Of a stretch of DNA of 64,000 nucleotides, positions 45,801 to 60,300 are shown piece after piece. Where the stretch lies: positions 15,152,659-15,216,658 of the forward strand of contig CM032797.1 of NCBI GenBank assembly GCA_019155185.1, given 5' to 3'. Source of the stretch: Beaufortia kweichowensis (taxonomy: Eukaryota; Chordata; Actinopteri; Cypriniformes; Gastromyzontidae). Under the pieces are notes generated by a model, which saw nothing but the letters and a program-made list of their open reading frames with translations, was not told the DNA's origin and did not search any database. Position numbers and translations under genes: made by a program. Numbering within the stretch: position 1 is the first letter of the stretch; the number at the start of each line of letters is the position of its first letter.

Positions 45801-47567
45801 ATGTTAAACTAATTTAATCTTGTTTATATTCTAAATCGGAATCTCATGTGGGTTGAGAAAATTTCCATTTCAAGGGCAGAAAGCATTCACATTTTGTAAA
45901 ATAAGCCGTTTCATGTGAAATAAAAACATTTTTCACAGCTTTCATTGAATTCAGGCTGCTCTGTCCGTTCTTAATATCCCTCGTACTGCACAGAGCTAGG
46001 GATTAATCCACCCCCCCGCTTGGCCCAGATGGACAGAGCCTGTCCACTGTTATTAAATCCCTAAGTGTTGTGTGTTTTCATTATCAACACTGTTAACAAG
46101 CTCGTCCTCAATAACTAACACACAGCTTTACAATACATTAGGATATTTCAGCTAAACAAAGAGAAATGTACTGTATGCTCGGTGCGTATGCTGCGTGTTA
46201 GAGGGTCCAGAGATCTCTTTGTGGGTTCTCTGATGATCCACGCAGAAATCTGGGGTTGGGCCACTAATCTAGCTGCATTACTCTTTGCCAAGGGATTACA
46301 TAGTGACAATTTCAAGAGGAAGGAAAGATGTAATGCCCTGCTTAAGCCTCCGGTCCTATTAAAAGCCAAATTGTGCTGTGACATCAACACAAGCGCTGCT
46401 TCACAGTTGCTAAACATTTCATAAAGTTGATGCATTTTCTAAATGCAAATAAGGATATTTCTATCCCGTCCCTCAGGAAAATCACTTTTCACACTTGTGC
46501 GGTTCCGGATGTCTGAAGACTACCCTTAAGCGCTTGGCATTTTTAAAGCTTTAGAGACTGTTCAGTCGATTAATCCAAGAGGTATGTTTAAATCCATCTT
46601 CAAATTAACAAGGCAAAAATGAGAAAATCTTTAGCTAGAGTACGGCCGTTAAAAGATCCTTTCAGGTGTTGACGGTTTACAAAGCCATGGAGCGTAATCC
46701 TCTTTTTTGAAGTGCTCCAGAATCTGCCTTTTCTAAGTGCTGAGGACCAAGTCTAGGGCATGAAAGAACCAATGGGTGATAACCAGCAGAGCCTTTGTCT
46801 TGATAGAGAAGAACATAATGAGGGGATTAGTCAAAAATACTTTTCAGGTAAAATAAAATGACAGGAACAGCTGAAAATCCATAGTAACTTTCAGTGGAGT
46901 GTGTTCCTTTAAAAAAGAGGTTGAAGGCTACAGGAAATGGCACGAATTCGCAAGTTACTGCTTTATTTTCAAACGGAGGAAATCCCACAGGGAGCACAAA
47001 ATAACTTCAGTCTACGGTAATTAACTTTGGTGCAACCTTTGGTTGGAGAGAGCACTCGACCCTGCAATTCTTTTGCCACGGCACTTCAACAACTGCCTCC
47101 CACTAAACCTGCAGCAATAATGCTATAGAAACTAACCACACACTGCCCTGTGCAATCTGCAGCACATTTCTCATATCTAAAACACATTTCAGAAGTTCAA
47201 AGATGAACATCAATAAAACATTAGATGAAAGCTCTTAAGAGGAACAGTAGCATTAACATAATGAAAACGCTCACGCTAATTTAATTAATTTACTTCCTTT
47301 CCTGGAACTTAAAAGCAGTCGTTTTTGGCTGAGATTGCTTCACCGAAGAAGAATGTTGTCAGACAAAGTGTTTCAGTATTTACAGTTTTACTTTGCTCTC
47401 TCAAAGTACTTCACAGGGCTACCTTTATTATCATAAACCTGAATTTATGAACTTACAGTCTTGTGGGAATGTACCGTACATTTCCAATTCTTGCCGTTTA
47501 TATAATTGGCATAGCATGCACTGATTAGCAGCCTCTGTTAAAATGACACCTCTGCTCTGTATTAGAC

Positions 47568-47787
47568 ATTTTGGTCATCATTTACTCACCCACACGCCGC
47601 TTTAAACCCACATGACTTTCTTTATTCTGTGAAGCATAAAAGAGATGTCAGGCAGAATGTTAGACACTCCCAGCCTCAGACCCCATTCACTTTCATTACA
47701 GAGGAAACAGCAGCATTACTTCCCCAGAAGAAAGACGTTCAGGTGAGTAAACAGAGTTTTCATCTTTGGGTGAACCATCCCTTTCAA
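47568..47787. repeat. palindromic MITE, 'aaagggatagttca' family, copy 4
   Basis: Ordered blocks 'tcatcatttactcacc', 'catgactttctttattctgtg', 'cattcactttcattaca', 'cagaagaaag', 'caggtgagtaa' and 'gggtgaaccatccctttcaa' match the family. The middle is altered. Confidence 0.75.
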
Positions 47788-50630
47788 GACATCATTAAAC
47801 AACAAATTAAGAGTCCGTAGTTGATATCTCCAGTCAAGCCCACGGCTCAATTTAATGAACTCTGCACTGAAATGAAAATACACCTGTAAAATGTTATTTA
47901 TGGAGAAGCTGTTATACGAGAGATACAAGTTGCTTAAATATGAATGCAGTTCTATATTTTCATTTTATAGCGTACGTCTTATTACAGAGGTTGAATTCTG
48001 TTTGAAGGATTTCTTCTTTGACTGGTGGCTCATTAGTGCGAGTGTGATCAGCAATGCTGAGCCAGACATTTTACAAGTGAGCACTAGTCTAGTATCGGTT
48101 GCTGAGAAACGACACGGCTGACAATGCCTCTTACGTGCCCTCCATCCAATCCTCTTTAAAGACAGGTCTGAAAGAGTATAAGATGGGGTCTTATGTTTTA
48201 AAAGACATAAAATCAGAACAATTGAAACATTAGAAGTCTTTTGGTTGTCATGAGGTTGGCGATGTTAAGTCTTACTACAGTATTACGCTTCAAAGCCAAG
48301 TGTTTCTAATAGGCTTTACATCAGGAAAACAATGATTTCTTTGTATTTTGATCATGTTTGTAGCCTACACACTTTTTTAATGCGATTACACAACCCTTTA
48401 ATCATGCCGTCTAGAAACATCCTATGACTTTTACCCTAGTGACAACCATTGATACTCTTGACGTTACACCTTAAAATAGAAACTTTTTTGTTTACCACGA
48501 TGAGACAGGCTGATTAATCTGCTGTTACGTGGTTTAGGAAAGCCAGAAAAAGATCCTCTTGTCTTCTTCCACCTGCACACGTAGATATGGAGGGAAGGAG
48601 ACAGACCGAACGTGGATGCTGTGTGTCTGATGTCCACCATTATCAGCGGTGAAGTACTGATGCCTGTGTACTTTTGTTCTCTGACAGGTGATTAGCATTG
48701 TTTCACTTATCTTCTGTGATGTCTGAACAATGGGGCACTAAAGTGGATAAGATAGATGAAACACAGTTAGAGATGAGGGAGGGCTACATTTCCTATCTAA
48801 ATGTTTCTTGAGTTACATTTGACTGCTGTTTATTGTGGTTTAAAAAGTAACTTTCCTTGAGAACCTCGAAATTTAAACATGTAATGCACATTGATTATCC
48901 ATTGTTTCTGGCAACAAAAGGCAAAATCACTTAAATAAGTATTAAATCTTCTTTAATTTTTAATGTAATAGATGATATATCTTTTTCTTCATTAATATTA
49001 AAGTCCTGCTGTGTGTTTTACGGTTAGATGTCATTTACATTCTATGCACATACTGAACACTCTCATACCGAATAAACCTTTAACTCAAATAAACCTTTAC
49101 TAAAGAATGAAAATATCAAGCAACAGATTTTTTGACATGATGTGTCTGATTAGCTCTGTAAAAATATTCGATGGAGCAAGTTTGATTTAGCTGGTCCGGG
49201 AAGATCTAAGGCGGGTTTGCTGGCCAATCACCAACAGCATCAGAAATGGAGACTGCACTTTCAAAAAGCTTCAAAAAGAAGGTTCAATGAGAGTGCGCTT
49301 TAATCAGCCACATCTCTTAGGAAACTGTTTGTCAGGAGAGAAACTTTATCAGTCAGTGAAAATAACAAGATCTAAATTATTATTGAAACCAGCATTTAAA
49401 CCATAAGTGTCACAGTAACATACACTATTCACTTTTAACCAAAACAACTTACATTACATTTCAGGTACATGTGATCAATTTTCATGTCTTCTGGGAATAA
49501 AACCCAGAAACATTTACATACCTGTGAAAACCCAGCTAAAGTCATTTTTTGTGAATTACTGTTTTGTTTGAAAACAATTATCCTACCTAATGTAAAGAAC
49601 ATTTTGTAAAAATATAATTTTTAATATCTTTAATATTGACTTTAGCTTGGATTTCATATGATCACAATATACTCTAACCTGAATGCATATTCCCTTTTCT
49701 AAACCTTCTGGAAAATGATTGACACATATATTAGTCCGTACCTCGCTTGCAAGTGTACATAACAAACTCCCTTTATGGTTTATGACTGAACGCTGTGCGT
49801 GTACATCCAGAGCATATACTCTAAATAAAAGCACAACCTCTCTATTTTTGGAATAGATTCTTCAAAGCCTCGTGGATAATATTGTGTTCCAGATCAATTT
49901 GGAGAGAAAAATGAACAGCATCACAGAAGTGAACCAAAACAATGCTAGTTCTTTGAGTGACTCCGAACACTCTGCAGCCCAATAATGAAGTGTGAAATTG
50001 AACTGTCAGTACTGTGTGATTGTGTGTCTTCTCTTGCCAGAGGGATCACATTGGAGCTGATAAAGCTCCACACAATACAGGTTCTGACACATGGTCGGGG
50101 AGAACATGTCCTCCCAACCTCCACTTATCTCCTTGTCATTTTTGCAGTTACAGTTGCAGCAATAGGGCAGCGTCACAGATCTGCTGTCATATCAGATGTA
50201 GTAAAAGGATGATAATTCCGATGAAACAATGATAAGTGAATCGACCGAGTAGCAACAGTGCTAAATGGTGTGTTGATTGGATTTTTTTTTTTTATTTTAA
50301 TATCTCTCTTTTTAGATTGCAGTCACCACTGTGGCTTAATGGCTTAAACAGGATGTTGCCAACACACGTTTTTAGGGTAAGAGCTGTCTGGGCTGATGAA
50401 TGTTGTTGTCACAGGCTTGGTCACCATTCACTCTTATCATGAAGAAAAAACCCATTGGACAGTCTTTAGCTCACTGGAACACAACTTCAGTCCTGGAAAC
50501 CCACAGCACTTCTTCCCTGTCTGACATGCTCACTTCAGTTCATGGATCTCTCTGCTACGGAGCTGATGATTTAAGTTAGGTGTGTTAAATAAGACAGACA
50601 AAATGTGTAGTGCTGTGGGTGCAGAAGAAC

Positions 50631-51185
50631 AATTCCAGCATTATGGATGTGACATTTTCAGTCAAAACTTGAAATGTAAATTTTCACAGAATGTATTTAG
50701 TTCCAACATATTAAACCTAAAATCTCTTTATATTTTAAGCCCTGCTGATAAAGTCCAGACATCAAAGAGCTCAGTCTATACATGGGTTATTTATTTTTAA
50801 AAAATGAAATATACAAAAAAAGATGTACGTTTTTAAAAGGCAACATACTTTGCTTGGTTTCTGTGAATTAAAATGCGCAAACCAGAAGCAATAATACCCA
50901 ACAAATGAAGAAGAGATGATTCTTTAAAGAACATAAAACAGTTATTTCATGCACCCATTTATGAGGAATATGGAGTGTTATGGATGTGACAATTCTGAAA
51001 ACAGCACTTTACCCAACTATGAAAAATCATGGCTTAAACATCAAAAATGCTTTAAAAACTTAAAGAGAGACCTCACATGGATATTTAAACCACCAAATAT
51101 ATGAGCTATTAGTATGGTAAAAAAACCCTTTGGTAAAAACTATTCGTTCATGGTAAGGTTGACATTTGCATGGAATTGCCCAGAA
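50631..51185 (+). repeat. dispersed repeat family, copy 2 (longest, plus orientation)
   Basis: Longest of the three related copies. It has two 'ttatggatgtgaca' blocks (about 50642 and 50976) and shares 'gtccagacatcaaa', 'tatgaggaatatgga', 'acctcacatgg', 'atatttaaacca', 'agtatggtaaaa' and 'tgcatggaattgccc' with the other two. The extra internal sequence (about 50810-50940) is missing or altered in copy 1. Confidence 0.8.
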
Positions 51186-51236
51186 GCACTGTGCTAGATA
51201 ACTTGTTTTGTGGTCCATGAGAAAAAAACAGCTATT

Positions 51237-51297
51237 GGGGTTTGGAACAACATAAGGTAAGTAAATGATGACAGAATTGTCATTTTTGTGTGAACAT
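51237..51297. repeat. right-end fragment of the 'aaagggatagttca' MITE family
   Basis: 'ggggtttggaacaacataag' then 'gtaagtaaatgatgacagaa' and 'tgtcatttttgtgtgaac' match the right arm of the family; the left arm is absent. Confidence 0.65.
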
Positions 51298-54200
51298 ATT
51301 TATGTAGAAGCTTAATTAGGGGGAACCTTGCATGCCTTAACTGGAAATGAATTAATCAGTCTGTTGTGCAAAAACACAGTGAAGAAGCTGACATAACTCA
51401 GAATTACTAAGCTTTCAGGTTTGCAAGGTTTATAATTAATTACAAAGAATATATCAAATACATGGCAAAGAAACACTGACCTACATGCCGGGGAGTCTTT
51501 CTTCTGTGTGCCCATGCTCTCACCTGCCTGATCTCATTGTTCCAGTCATGCACATTACAGCATTATCCACAGTATGAACCAGTAGTACAGCACACAGGTG
51601 TGGTCTATCCTCCTCTACCCAGAAAACACCATAGCGTGGAGATTGTGGCCAAAGTCAATTTCCTCACAAAACTCGGTTAGCCCTGGTATCAATTTTAAAG
51701 GTGAAAAATAAGCAAAATTGATCAGGGCTGTTCGGAGGTAGCAAGGAGAGAGAGAGGAAGGTTGGAGCGAACGAGCCAATGTTGCAGACAACCTGTCTCA
51801 AACCAAACCATTACTGTCTTTGCACAAATGGTGTACAAAGATACATTCTGTTGAGCATGTCAGCTGTCTCTGGGCGTTTAGTGGAGATGGATATGCACAC
51901 AAACATGGGGGTTTGGCTCAGGGTCTTGGAAAGGTATAAGGATGAAATGAATTCTGCCTTTCGCTCCTGCTCTAAATTGACTATGACATTTAAAACCCTG
52001 CGTGAGACGAGACGTTTGCATTAATAAGTTGCGTGAGCTCTCGATTGAAGGATTCCCTATGGATGGCACTCATTTGCACTCCTTTTCCCAAACGGCAGGG
52101 AACCGCTGAGGTCTGGCTGCGTTATTGACAGATGTTGTTGTTATTGTTGTTGTTTTCACGTCAGCTTTACCTTTAATTTAGCACTTTGTCCTATGATTTA
52201 GACAGACTTTAGACTATTTCAGTAATTGCTGACGGTGTAATACATTTTTTATAAACAGACAAACCAGCTCTAATCTAACTATTTTATATTTATTTCTTTT
52301 ATTAACATTAATTCAGTTAATTTTCCAGCATGTTTATACATACCAAGCTGCAAGGAAGGGTACAGTAAGTGTACAGTATACACCCTTACTGTCTCACCAG
52401 ATGTCTTCATTGAGAGAGCCGGCTACCCTAAACTGCTTATGCTCAGCACATGATCCTCTCTCACATCTGTCAATTTATTTCCTCAAGGTTGCAATACATA
52501 CTTCCAGACCATGTCAATTACAAAACTGTTTTCGCCTCCTCTGCTACATTCAAACCCTCATAATTAAACTCTTGAGGTACAGCGCCCGAATGTGAGCGCT
52601 GAACACATGGAAAGAAAATGGAAAGGCAGGGTATTTGGGTTAATGAGAAGCTGTAGCTTTGATCAGGTGGAATATGAGCAAAGCTTATAGAAGCTGTCTG
52701 GACCTCTCACCGGACATCTGAACAGAATGGCAACCATCAGTCAGATGTTTTACAACAGCATAAGGCTGAGAGACATGTCAGCGTGCATGTTGAGACACTG
52801 GCTCAGAGATCCTGAACATGTGCACATACTGTTGTTTGTGCACAATGTAAAATTAAAGGCCGGTTTGGGAAATGTTGGGAAAATGTGCGTCATAATTTTT
52901 TGTCTCTGCCCTGGTTTTGATGCCATCTCTCCGCAGGAAACATCTGGCGCGTGATGCTAGATTTATCGTGGGAACAATATTTAAATGCATCGCAGATGAC
53001 CCCATCAGTGGAGCGAGATATGAGAAACACGAAAAACAAAACCAATACATAACAAAGCAGAAATTGCACTTTGTACTTCCACTGTTTTTATAATCAGAGA
53101 ATAAAGCGGAAAAAAATAAGTTACTCTGTAATTGAAGGAAAATCAGAGATTGAGTCTTGATTGGCCTGAATGAAAAACAATAAATGGATGTTCATGATTG
53201 GTTCTTTAAAATATGTCGTCTCTCTCCTTCTCTATCATTTCCAGCTTCTCTCTCTCACACTCGGTTAAACTCGCGCACGTACACAATTACTCACAAACAC
53301 ACATTCTCTGAAAGGCAATTGTTTGAAAGACCTTGATTCTTTTTATTAGCTTGGTAGCACACTTTGGCTCCAAATGATGCCAAGCTTTGCTTCCAATAGA
53401 GGGGTGCAGAGTGTACAACAAAAGCTGTTGCCAGAAAGAAAGCGAAAAAAATGGAGAGTCTGTTCAAATGACCATGGAATGCAGGCCAAATGAAATGCCT
53501 TGTGAATAACTAGGCCCGAAGAGAGTAGCCTTCACTTTCTAAGCTTGATTTATAGGTTATATATCATCTCCTCAGGAGCTCATACTTTTGGCACCAGCAA
53601 TGCTTTCTAACCATCGACGAAATGAAATTACAGTTTTAAAGCAATAGAGAGGATTGCTGAGCGTATGTGTGCGAGGCACGTGTCGTTCACAGTTTGCGAT
53701 TTCAGAAATCACTGACCGGAGTGACTCGAGAGCCTAAGGCTTGTTTGTGTCTGAAAAAGGTTTTGAAATTGAAAGTCTTACTTGGTTTTCCTTGAACTTC
53801 CTCCTCAGCCTTTATGCAGTGATGTTTTCTTTTTCAGCCATTTACATGGAGCACATGCTGTTTACATGCATGTCCGTGAAGTATTTGCGGTAATTAGCTT
53901 GACTAAAGGCCGGTGTTAGCTTACTAAATCACGGCTGACAGTTATTTAATTTTCCTCTTTACCGAAAATAATGGAAAGCAAAAACCAAGCAAAGCAGTTT
54001 GGTCCTCAGCCAGAGGACATACGTTTCAAATGAGCTTCTAATTAGGCAGAGAGCATACAGCATGGCTAAACACACGAAATGAAAACAAATAATCACGCAA
54101 ACCGATAAACCCGACTTAAAAAAAAACAAAGTAAGAGCGGGCGAGTGAGATAAAGAGAGAGATTGGGGGTGTTACTGGAAACTGGTGGGCTAAGACTGTC

Positions 54201-54843
54201 TGTAATTACAGACTCTCTTGGCAACCGCTAGTCAAATCTCATTACAGTCACGGCGTGATAAAGCTACCGCTGGTGACCAACGCAGCACCTCCCCAACCTC
54301 TAAAAGCTCAATCATGATCCTCTCTCCATCTCCTTCTTTCCTCTCTATCTCTTTCCTCCATAGCTCAAATTCACTTTGAATACCTTTTCATGTTTCTTTC
54401 GTTCCCTTTATACCTCCTTTCACTGTCATTTACCCTCTCTCTGTGAGTGCCTCTGTCTCTGAGACTCCAATTTACTCTAATTCAATTCCATATCGAACAG
54501 CTCATTCACTATGGAATAAGCTCTTATTCAAGAGTGCAGCGGTACGGACCGCTGACAGACTGGCACTCCTTTTCCCTCACACTCCCTTCTATCAGCACCC
54601 TATTGCCCACGGGCTAACTTATCTGTGCTTTGATTCTGGCCGTGTTGAGCTTTCTCTCGTGGGTTCTGCATGTTCTGAAGTAAATCGGGAGGAATATTCA
54701 GAGGGGATGGAGGTGGGATGTTTGTGTACTGTACAGCTGAGCACAGATGTTGCACACATCACATTTCCATTCATAATTAAAGCCTAATTGATAACTTTCA
54801 TCATTATTCTCTAGGCACCTAGGGATACTTGTTGTATTTATAC

Positions 54844-54871
54844 AATTTTTAATATATATATATATATATAA
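54844..54871. repeat. short AT microsatellite
   Basis: A run of about ten (at) units starting in 'aatatatatatatat'. It has no further significance that I can see. Confidence 0.9.
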
Positions 54872-54953
54872 AATGCATAATCCTGCACTCATTAACTGTT
54901 TTTGATTACTTGCTCAATAACTGATTTAGTTTTTATTTTAAAAAAATATATTT

Positions 54954-55268
54954 CCATGCAAATGTCAACCTTACCTTGAAGAAAAAGGTTTTTACCATAC
55001 TGATATTTGGTGGTTTAAATAGTCTTTAAAACATTTTTTATGTTTAAAGCATGATTTTCCATAGTCAGGTAAAGTGCTGTTTTCAGAACTGTCACATCCA
55101 TAACAGTTCAAATTCCTATTCCTATATTTTTATGATGTCTGGACTCTATCAACAGGGGTTTATGAAACTGAAACCTGTTCAATATAAATAATAAATACAT
55201 TCTATAAGATTTTATATTTTTAGTAACATACAATATCACATCCATAAGTTATGAGTTATGAATTGCAG
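54954..55268 (-). repeat. dispersed repeat family, copy 3 (minus orientation)
   Basis: In reverse complement it carries the same ordered blocks as the copies at 27101 and 50631: 'ggttgacatttgcatgg', 'agtatggtaaaaa', 'tttaaaccaccaaatat', 'ttctgaaaacagcacttta', 'gagtccagacatca' and 'ttatggatgtga'. Confidence 0.8.
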
Positions 55269-57157
55269 CTTTAAAATAAAAATTCAATGACAAAAACTGT
55301 TTAGTGGTTTAGGGGTCTAGATTTCAAGCTATTTATAAAGTTCACGTTTATCAGAAACACACACACTTAAATTTGACTTAAACTTTGAAAAAAGTAATAG
55401 ATGACTCATGTTGCCAAGTGATTCTCAATCTGCCTTACAAGCCTTTCTATCTGCAAACAAAACTAAATGACATTTAAATATCTTTGATGCTGCATTATAA
55501 TAGTTTGATTCCAATTTGTAACCAATTTTAACCAAAGAAAGACATCACTGGATGTACTGTAGGTGCTGTAATATTGCAGCATTTTCAGCGGTAATAGCTC
55601 TTGGAGCTTAATATCGGAGTTAAAATAAACCTCTTACCCCATGCTGTGGATTTCACCATAACTCATCATAAATACTAATTTCCACATCTCATCTGCAAGC
55701 CAGACACTGAGGAATTCTGGGGAGAAAAGGTATATAGCTTTAAAAAAAGGTAAAAAGAACATTCCGATCTCATTTGATAACATGCTAATGCCGCAATAAT
55801 TCAGTTGTGATACCTTCTATGAATAATGCATTTATGATTTACTAGTGTACAATCTCTGGTGATGTTGAGATATGGGGTGCTGTTGCAGAGCTTGTGAAGG
55901 CAGAAAGGATAAGTTTAGACTACCTTTAGCCAGAAACGAGGGCATCTTTGTTGTAGAAAGGTTCCAAAAAGCCCACCGGGGGTCAAGAACTCAGCAGAAC
56001 ACTGAAAGAACGGGGAGCAGGAGTTCCCAAGGCCCTCTGAGCAAAGGGCATCATTACCATCACCCCAGCAGCCCACCCTTGACAACAGCAGCCCAGCGTG
56101 ACGTTCTGCACCTGGGGCAGGAAAACTACAGACCATAGGCTACTCTGACTGCAGGAGGACACTCAACACAGCATGAGATCCAGTGGTGTCTTCAAAGAAT
56201 TTTGATCCAACTATTAAAAGCATTATTTACTCAAAGAGGACATTTATACTTGCACTCATTTTCTTCCAAACCCATCTTTTATCCCTTTCTTTCATATGCA
56301 TTTGCAATGACTAAAGTTCACAGTGATCATAATTACAGAGTTCAACATTAATCATTATTTGTATTGTAACCAGTCTGATTTAATAACATTAATCAATAAA
56401 ACAACATTAATAGATTTACCAAGGAGAGAGAAGAACCGTATCATTGAAAAGTGAACCAGATGTCTTCGCTTCATAAATTAGACTTGCATCCGATTTGCCC
56501 AAAAGTTCAACTTACTGACCTAATGATCCGGTGGCAGTGGTTCTCGAGTAAACAGCTCAACGGAGGATAAAATGAACAGTAAAATCTGTAAATAATGAAC
56601 TTTTAGTCTGTTCCTCCCTTTCTTTTTAATTTATGAATCATATGCACCCCGACGCGATTTTGCAACATCAAACATAGAAACCTGTTATAAGTCCGTGACT
56701 AAATTATTGATGTCAGAAAAGAGAACGTAAGTTGTATAGTAAAATTGCCATAAACAGTTTACATTTTAAGAGGATACTGTATTCCCACGAATAATTAGTC
56801 GAGTTGTTGTTTTGGATGAAACTGCAAAATGGTAATAAAGATATCTCTATGAGCTAGTCATGAGAGAAAAAAATGATCCAGCAGATACTCACGACTGAGT
56901 CGTGATAAGAGCCTGAGGGTTGGGACCATTATTGATCGAAATTTCTGGGTGGAAGGCCCTGGGAATTTGGCTTCCATTAATGCAGAAGACACACTAGTGC
57001 GATTATGAGGGAGATGAAACAATAAATCAATCAAAGAGGTGCGGAATTGAAAAGTTAAGTGGAATTAGGTCATAATATGTTGAATCATCTTAATGCCAAA
57101 TGTCAGCTGGAGCAACAGCTGGTTCTCATCATATAAATGAAAACTATGTATTTTATG

Positions 57158-57362
57158 GATAATTTTCTACATGTCAACATATTGTTCATTTCTCTTCACT
57201 TTACAACTGCAAATCTTGTGGTAACACATCTTCTTTGATTCGCAGCTTAAAGCAACAATGGTAATGTATATGATAATTTTCTACATGTCAACATATTGTT
57301 CATTTCTCTTTACTTTCAACAGACACATCTTCTTTTTAGATTAAACAATGGTAATGTATATG
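57158..57362 (+). repeat. local tandem duplication, period 114 bp
   Basis: 'gataattttctacatgtcaa' plus 'catattgttcatttctctt' starts at 57158 and again at 57272. Both units end 'acaatggtaatgtatatg'. The second unit is about 24 bp shorter through internal loss. High similarity indicates a recent local duplication. Confidence 0.9.
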
Positions 57363-60300
57363 CTTGGCCCGCCTCAACAGATATTTTAGATTAAACTTGT
57401 TTTTTAAATGACCAAATTGAATGGTTTCATTACTCTCCTGAATGAATTATGAGATGCAAATAATACTTTGTGTTATCAGGATGTTCAATTTATTGTGGTA
57501 ATAATGTAGTCCATGCGGTACACTTAACAGCTGTGAATCTGAGGTCTAAGGAATAAATGTGCAACATAGAATCATACTGTACAGTCTGACTTATATTGTG
57601 TTATCAGTTTATTGGGATGGAAATGAAATGTGGGAAAACACTAAAAGCTCAGGACGTGCCATACCATTTTACTTAGATGTTGTACATCAATATCATAGAA
57701 TAGAGATAAATCAAGAAAATCTTTTTTATCATCATGCACACTCTTCAGAGAGATGTGAAGACAATCCACTTCAGTGGTAACAAATGAGGTTGCTTTAAAT
57801 TCATAAAGTATGCACGGCATGACTCTGGTATATGTTTTTATGAGCCATGCAACAGTGCACTGACACCTCAATTCAGAGGGGGTATGATTTCTAAAAATGA
57901 ACCCATTACAGTGAGCGCCAGATTTTTACAATAACACCTTATTGCTTTTTATAGGCGACTAAAGGAAGCCATAAATTACAGTTACGCTGATGTGTGTGTG
58001 CGGTTCTAACCAGCCTCAACCATGAGCAATCCTTGAGTCAAGGCTTGTGAGCTGACATGAAGCGACGCACCGCTGCTCATTAAAGAAAGAGAAAAGGCCT
58101 TTGTAGACTTATTAGGAAGGTTCACTTGTTTGAACTCAATGAATCATGTTACGAGAAGTCAAAGGTCTGAAACGTTCAACCAAAAATCTCCACGGTCAAG
58201 GATTGCACAGTCCCAGATGGTCTTATGCTTATAAAGCAAATGATAGCACTATTAGCCTGAGTGGTAGCACATGTCTTCTATTGATTCTTCTCATCAATTG
58301 GTCAATTACTAGGGTTTTTAGGGTCACGGGGTTATATAGGTGTTGGCAACAATTATGTCTACAGTTACCCAAGTTAAACTAAAACAGCTGGCCAATTGCT
58401 CCCAATTGATTACTTTACTTCAGTGACCTTCACATATGGGATATTTATCAGTAATTACAAGGACATATTTTATAGAAATTGGTTTTGGTTTCCACTTGGC
58501 AAGAATAAAAAGGAAACACACACACACATACCATGACATTAGAGAAAATCTTGAAAGTCAGTACTTGTAAAATTGATTTCTTCCTCCTTATCCTTTTCAT
58601 TGTATGGTACATCTCCTTGACCGTTATAATTACTGTGTGAAAATGTGGACTGGATTATTTTTGACATTGACTTCTTAAGGCTTTAGGGTTTGTGAGTGAG
58701 CATCTGTAGGACATATGTCGTTTATACACATCAAGGCTGATTCCTTGTAATGGGAGGTAATTCAGCAATACGGTCAGCCCAAGGCCAATTATTTTTGAAC
58801 CTGCATCCATGTGGTTCTGCTCTGCAAAATTGCTTCTGGTGAAGACTGTCTGAGGGTCCACAAAGATGATGAAAGGTCATAATATGAGCGTTCTCTGTAT
58901 CTGACAAAGCTAGGGGATTCAATTAATTGCATACCATGAGATGCTGTCCATATGCTACAGTACATAAAGTGAACTCTGACCTTTTCTTAATAAATCACAT
59001 CTTTCATCATCAATGTGGAATCAGTAAGAGCAGAAACACAAAAATAGGAGCCGATATATTTTCATAGTGCTTTTGCATTTTATTTTCCCTGGCAACGGGG
59101 AATGACAGGATCCCAAATAGTTCCTACATTGCCACCCCTAAGGGATCTCTTCACTGTCAAACAAGGGCTGAATCTGGGAACGATGACGGCAAAGAAACAA
59201 AGACACGGGGCCTTGGAACACGTCGAGTCCTTGTTTGAATACAATGAGAGGGAAATTGAATCATTCACAAGGAACCGGGCCTGATTCAGGGATTAAGAGA
59301 CTTTTGTCTCATTGGTCAATGGCTGTCTGATTTAGAGGCGGAGAATGTGGAAAGTCCCGGTGGGTGGTGTAGCTCAGGTCTGGGGGGTCCACTGCAGATT
59401 AGCTCATCTGCGTTTGCGTGAGTGCACGTCTGCGCAGTCATATCTGCAGTGCGCACATTACGATGTTGCTCGAAATGGTAAGAATATACAAAGTGCAGAA
59501 GCTGAGGTTTTTCTTAATCCTCCTCTAAAGCACACAGGCTCTTGGTTGTTTGCGCCCTCCATCTGTTGCCTGTTTTGGCAGCAGAAGCCCGGCTCAGCAT
59601 TTTGAACACATTCACCCAGATGGCACAGACAGACCGATAGTAACCTTGAGTGATGGATTTGAAACGAATTGAAACATAATCCAGATAAGAATATGTTTCC
59701 AGATTATTTAAATCAAAAAGAACAATCCGGCAATGCTGGGATTAGAGAGAAGAACAGGAAAAACACTGCACACATTCAGATGAAAATGCATCCGAACTAT
59801 AGTTTATTACATTTTAGGTATTTTAATTTTTTTAATCTTTTTTATATTTTTGAAATTTTAGGTATTTTTTAAAAATAACATTAATATCAATTATAATACA
59901 TTTTTTACAATTCATAAAATACTTTCTCTTGAGTCTTATACCTTTCATCAGTACATAGTTTGTCATGATAAGATTAAAATTCAACTATAAAATAATAAAG
60001 TGAAAAGTAAAATAACCTAAATGTTCCACCTGTAAAATGTACCATAATTCTTTGCACCTCCTCCATAGACAGCTGCCTTCTAAGGTATCTTGTCTTCCTG
60101 TTCTATGATAAAGAAATATTGCTTGATGAATCCTACAAAGACAATGAATTCTAACAATTTATTAGGAAACCAGAAGTGCTTTTCAATTGAGTTACAGAGG
60201 TTATTTATTGCACGCAGCCTAAAACTTTCAAAGTTTCTTTCTTACAAATACTAATATATAGTCTTCATATCAATCTTTAACCTTAATAGGGTTGTGCTGT

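Noticed and set aside
54443..54787. 114-codon plus-strand frame
   Set aside because: It starts in a CT-rich tract, has no domain and no partner exons; likely chance.
55872..56138. 88-codon plus-strand frame in a less AT-rich segment
   Set aside because: It is overlapped by a 73-codon frame on the other strand and lacks any known pattern; more likely non-coding.
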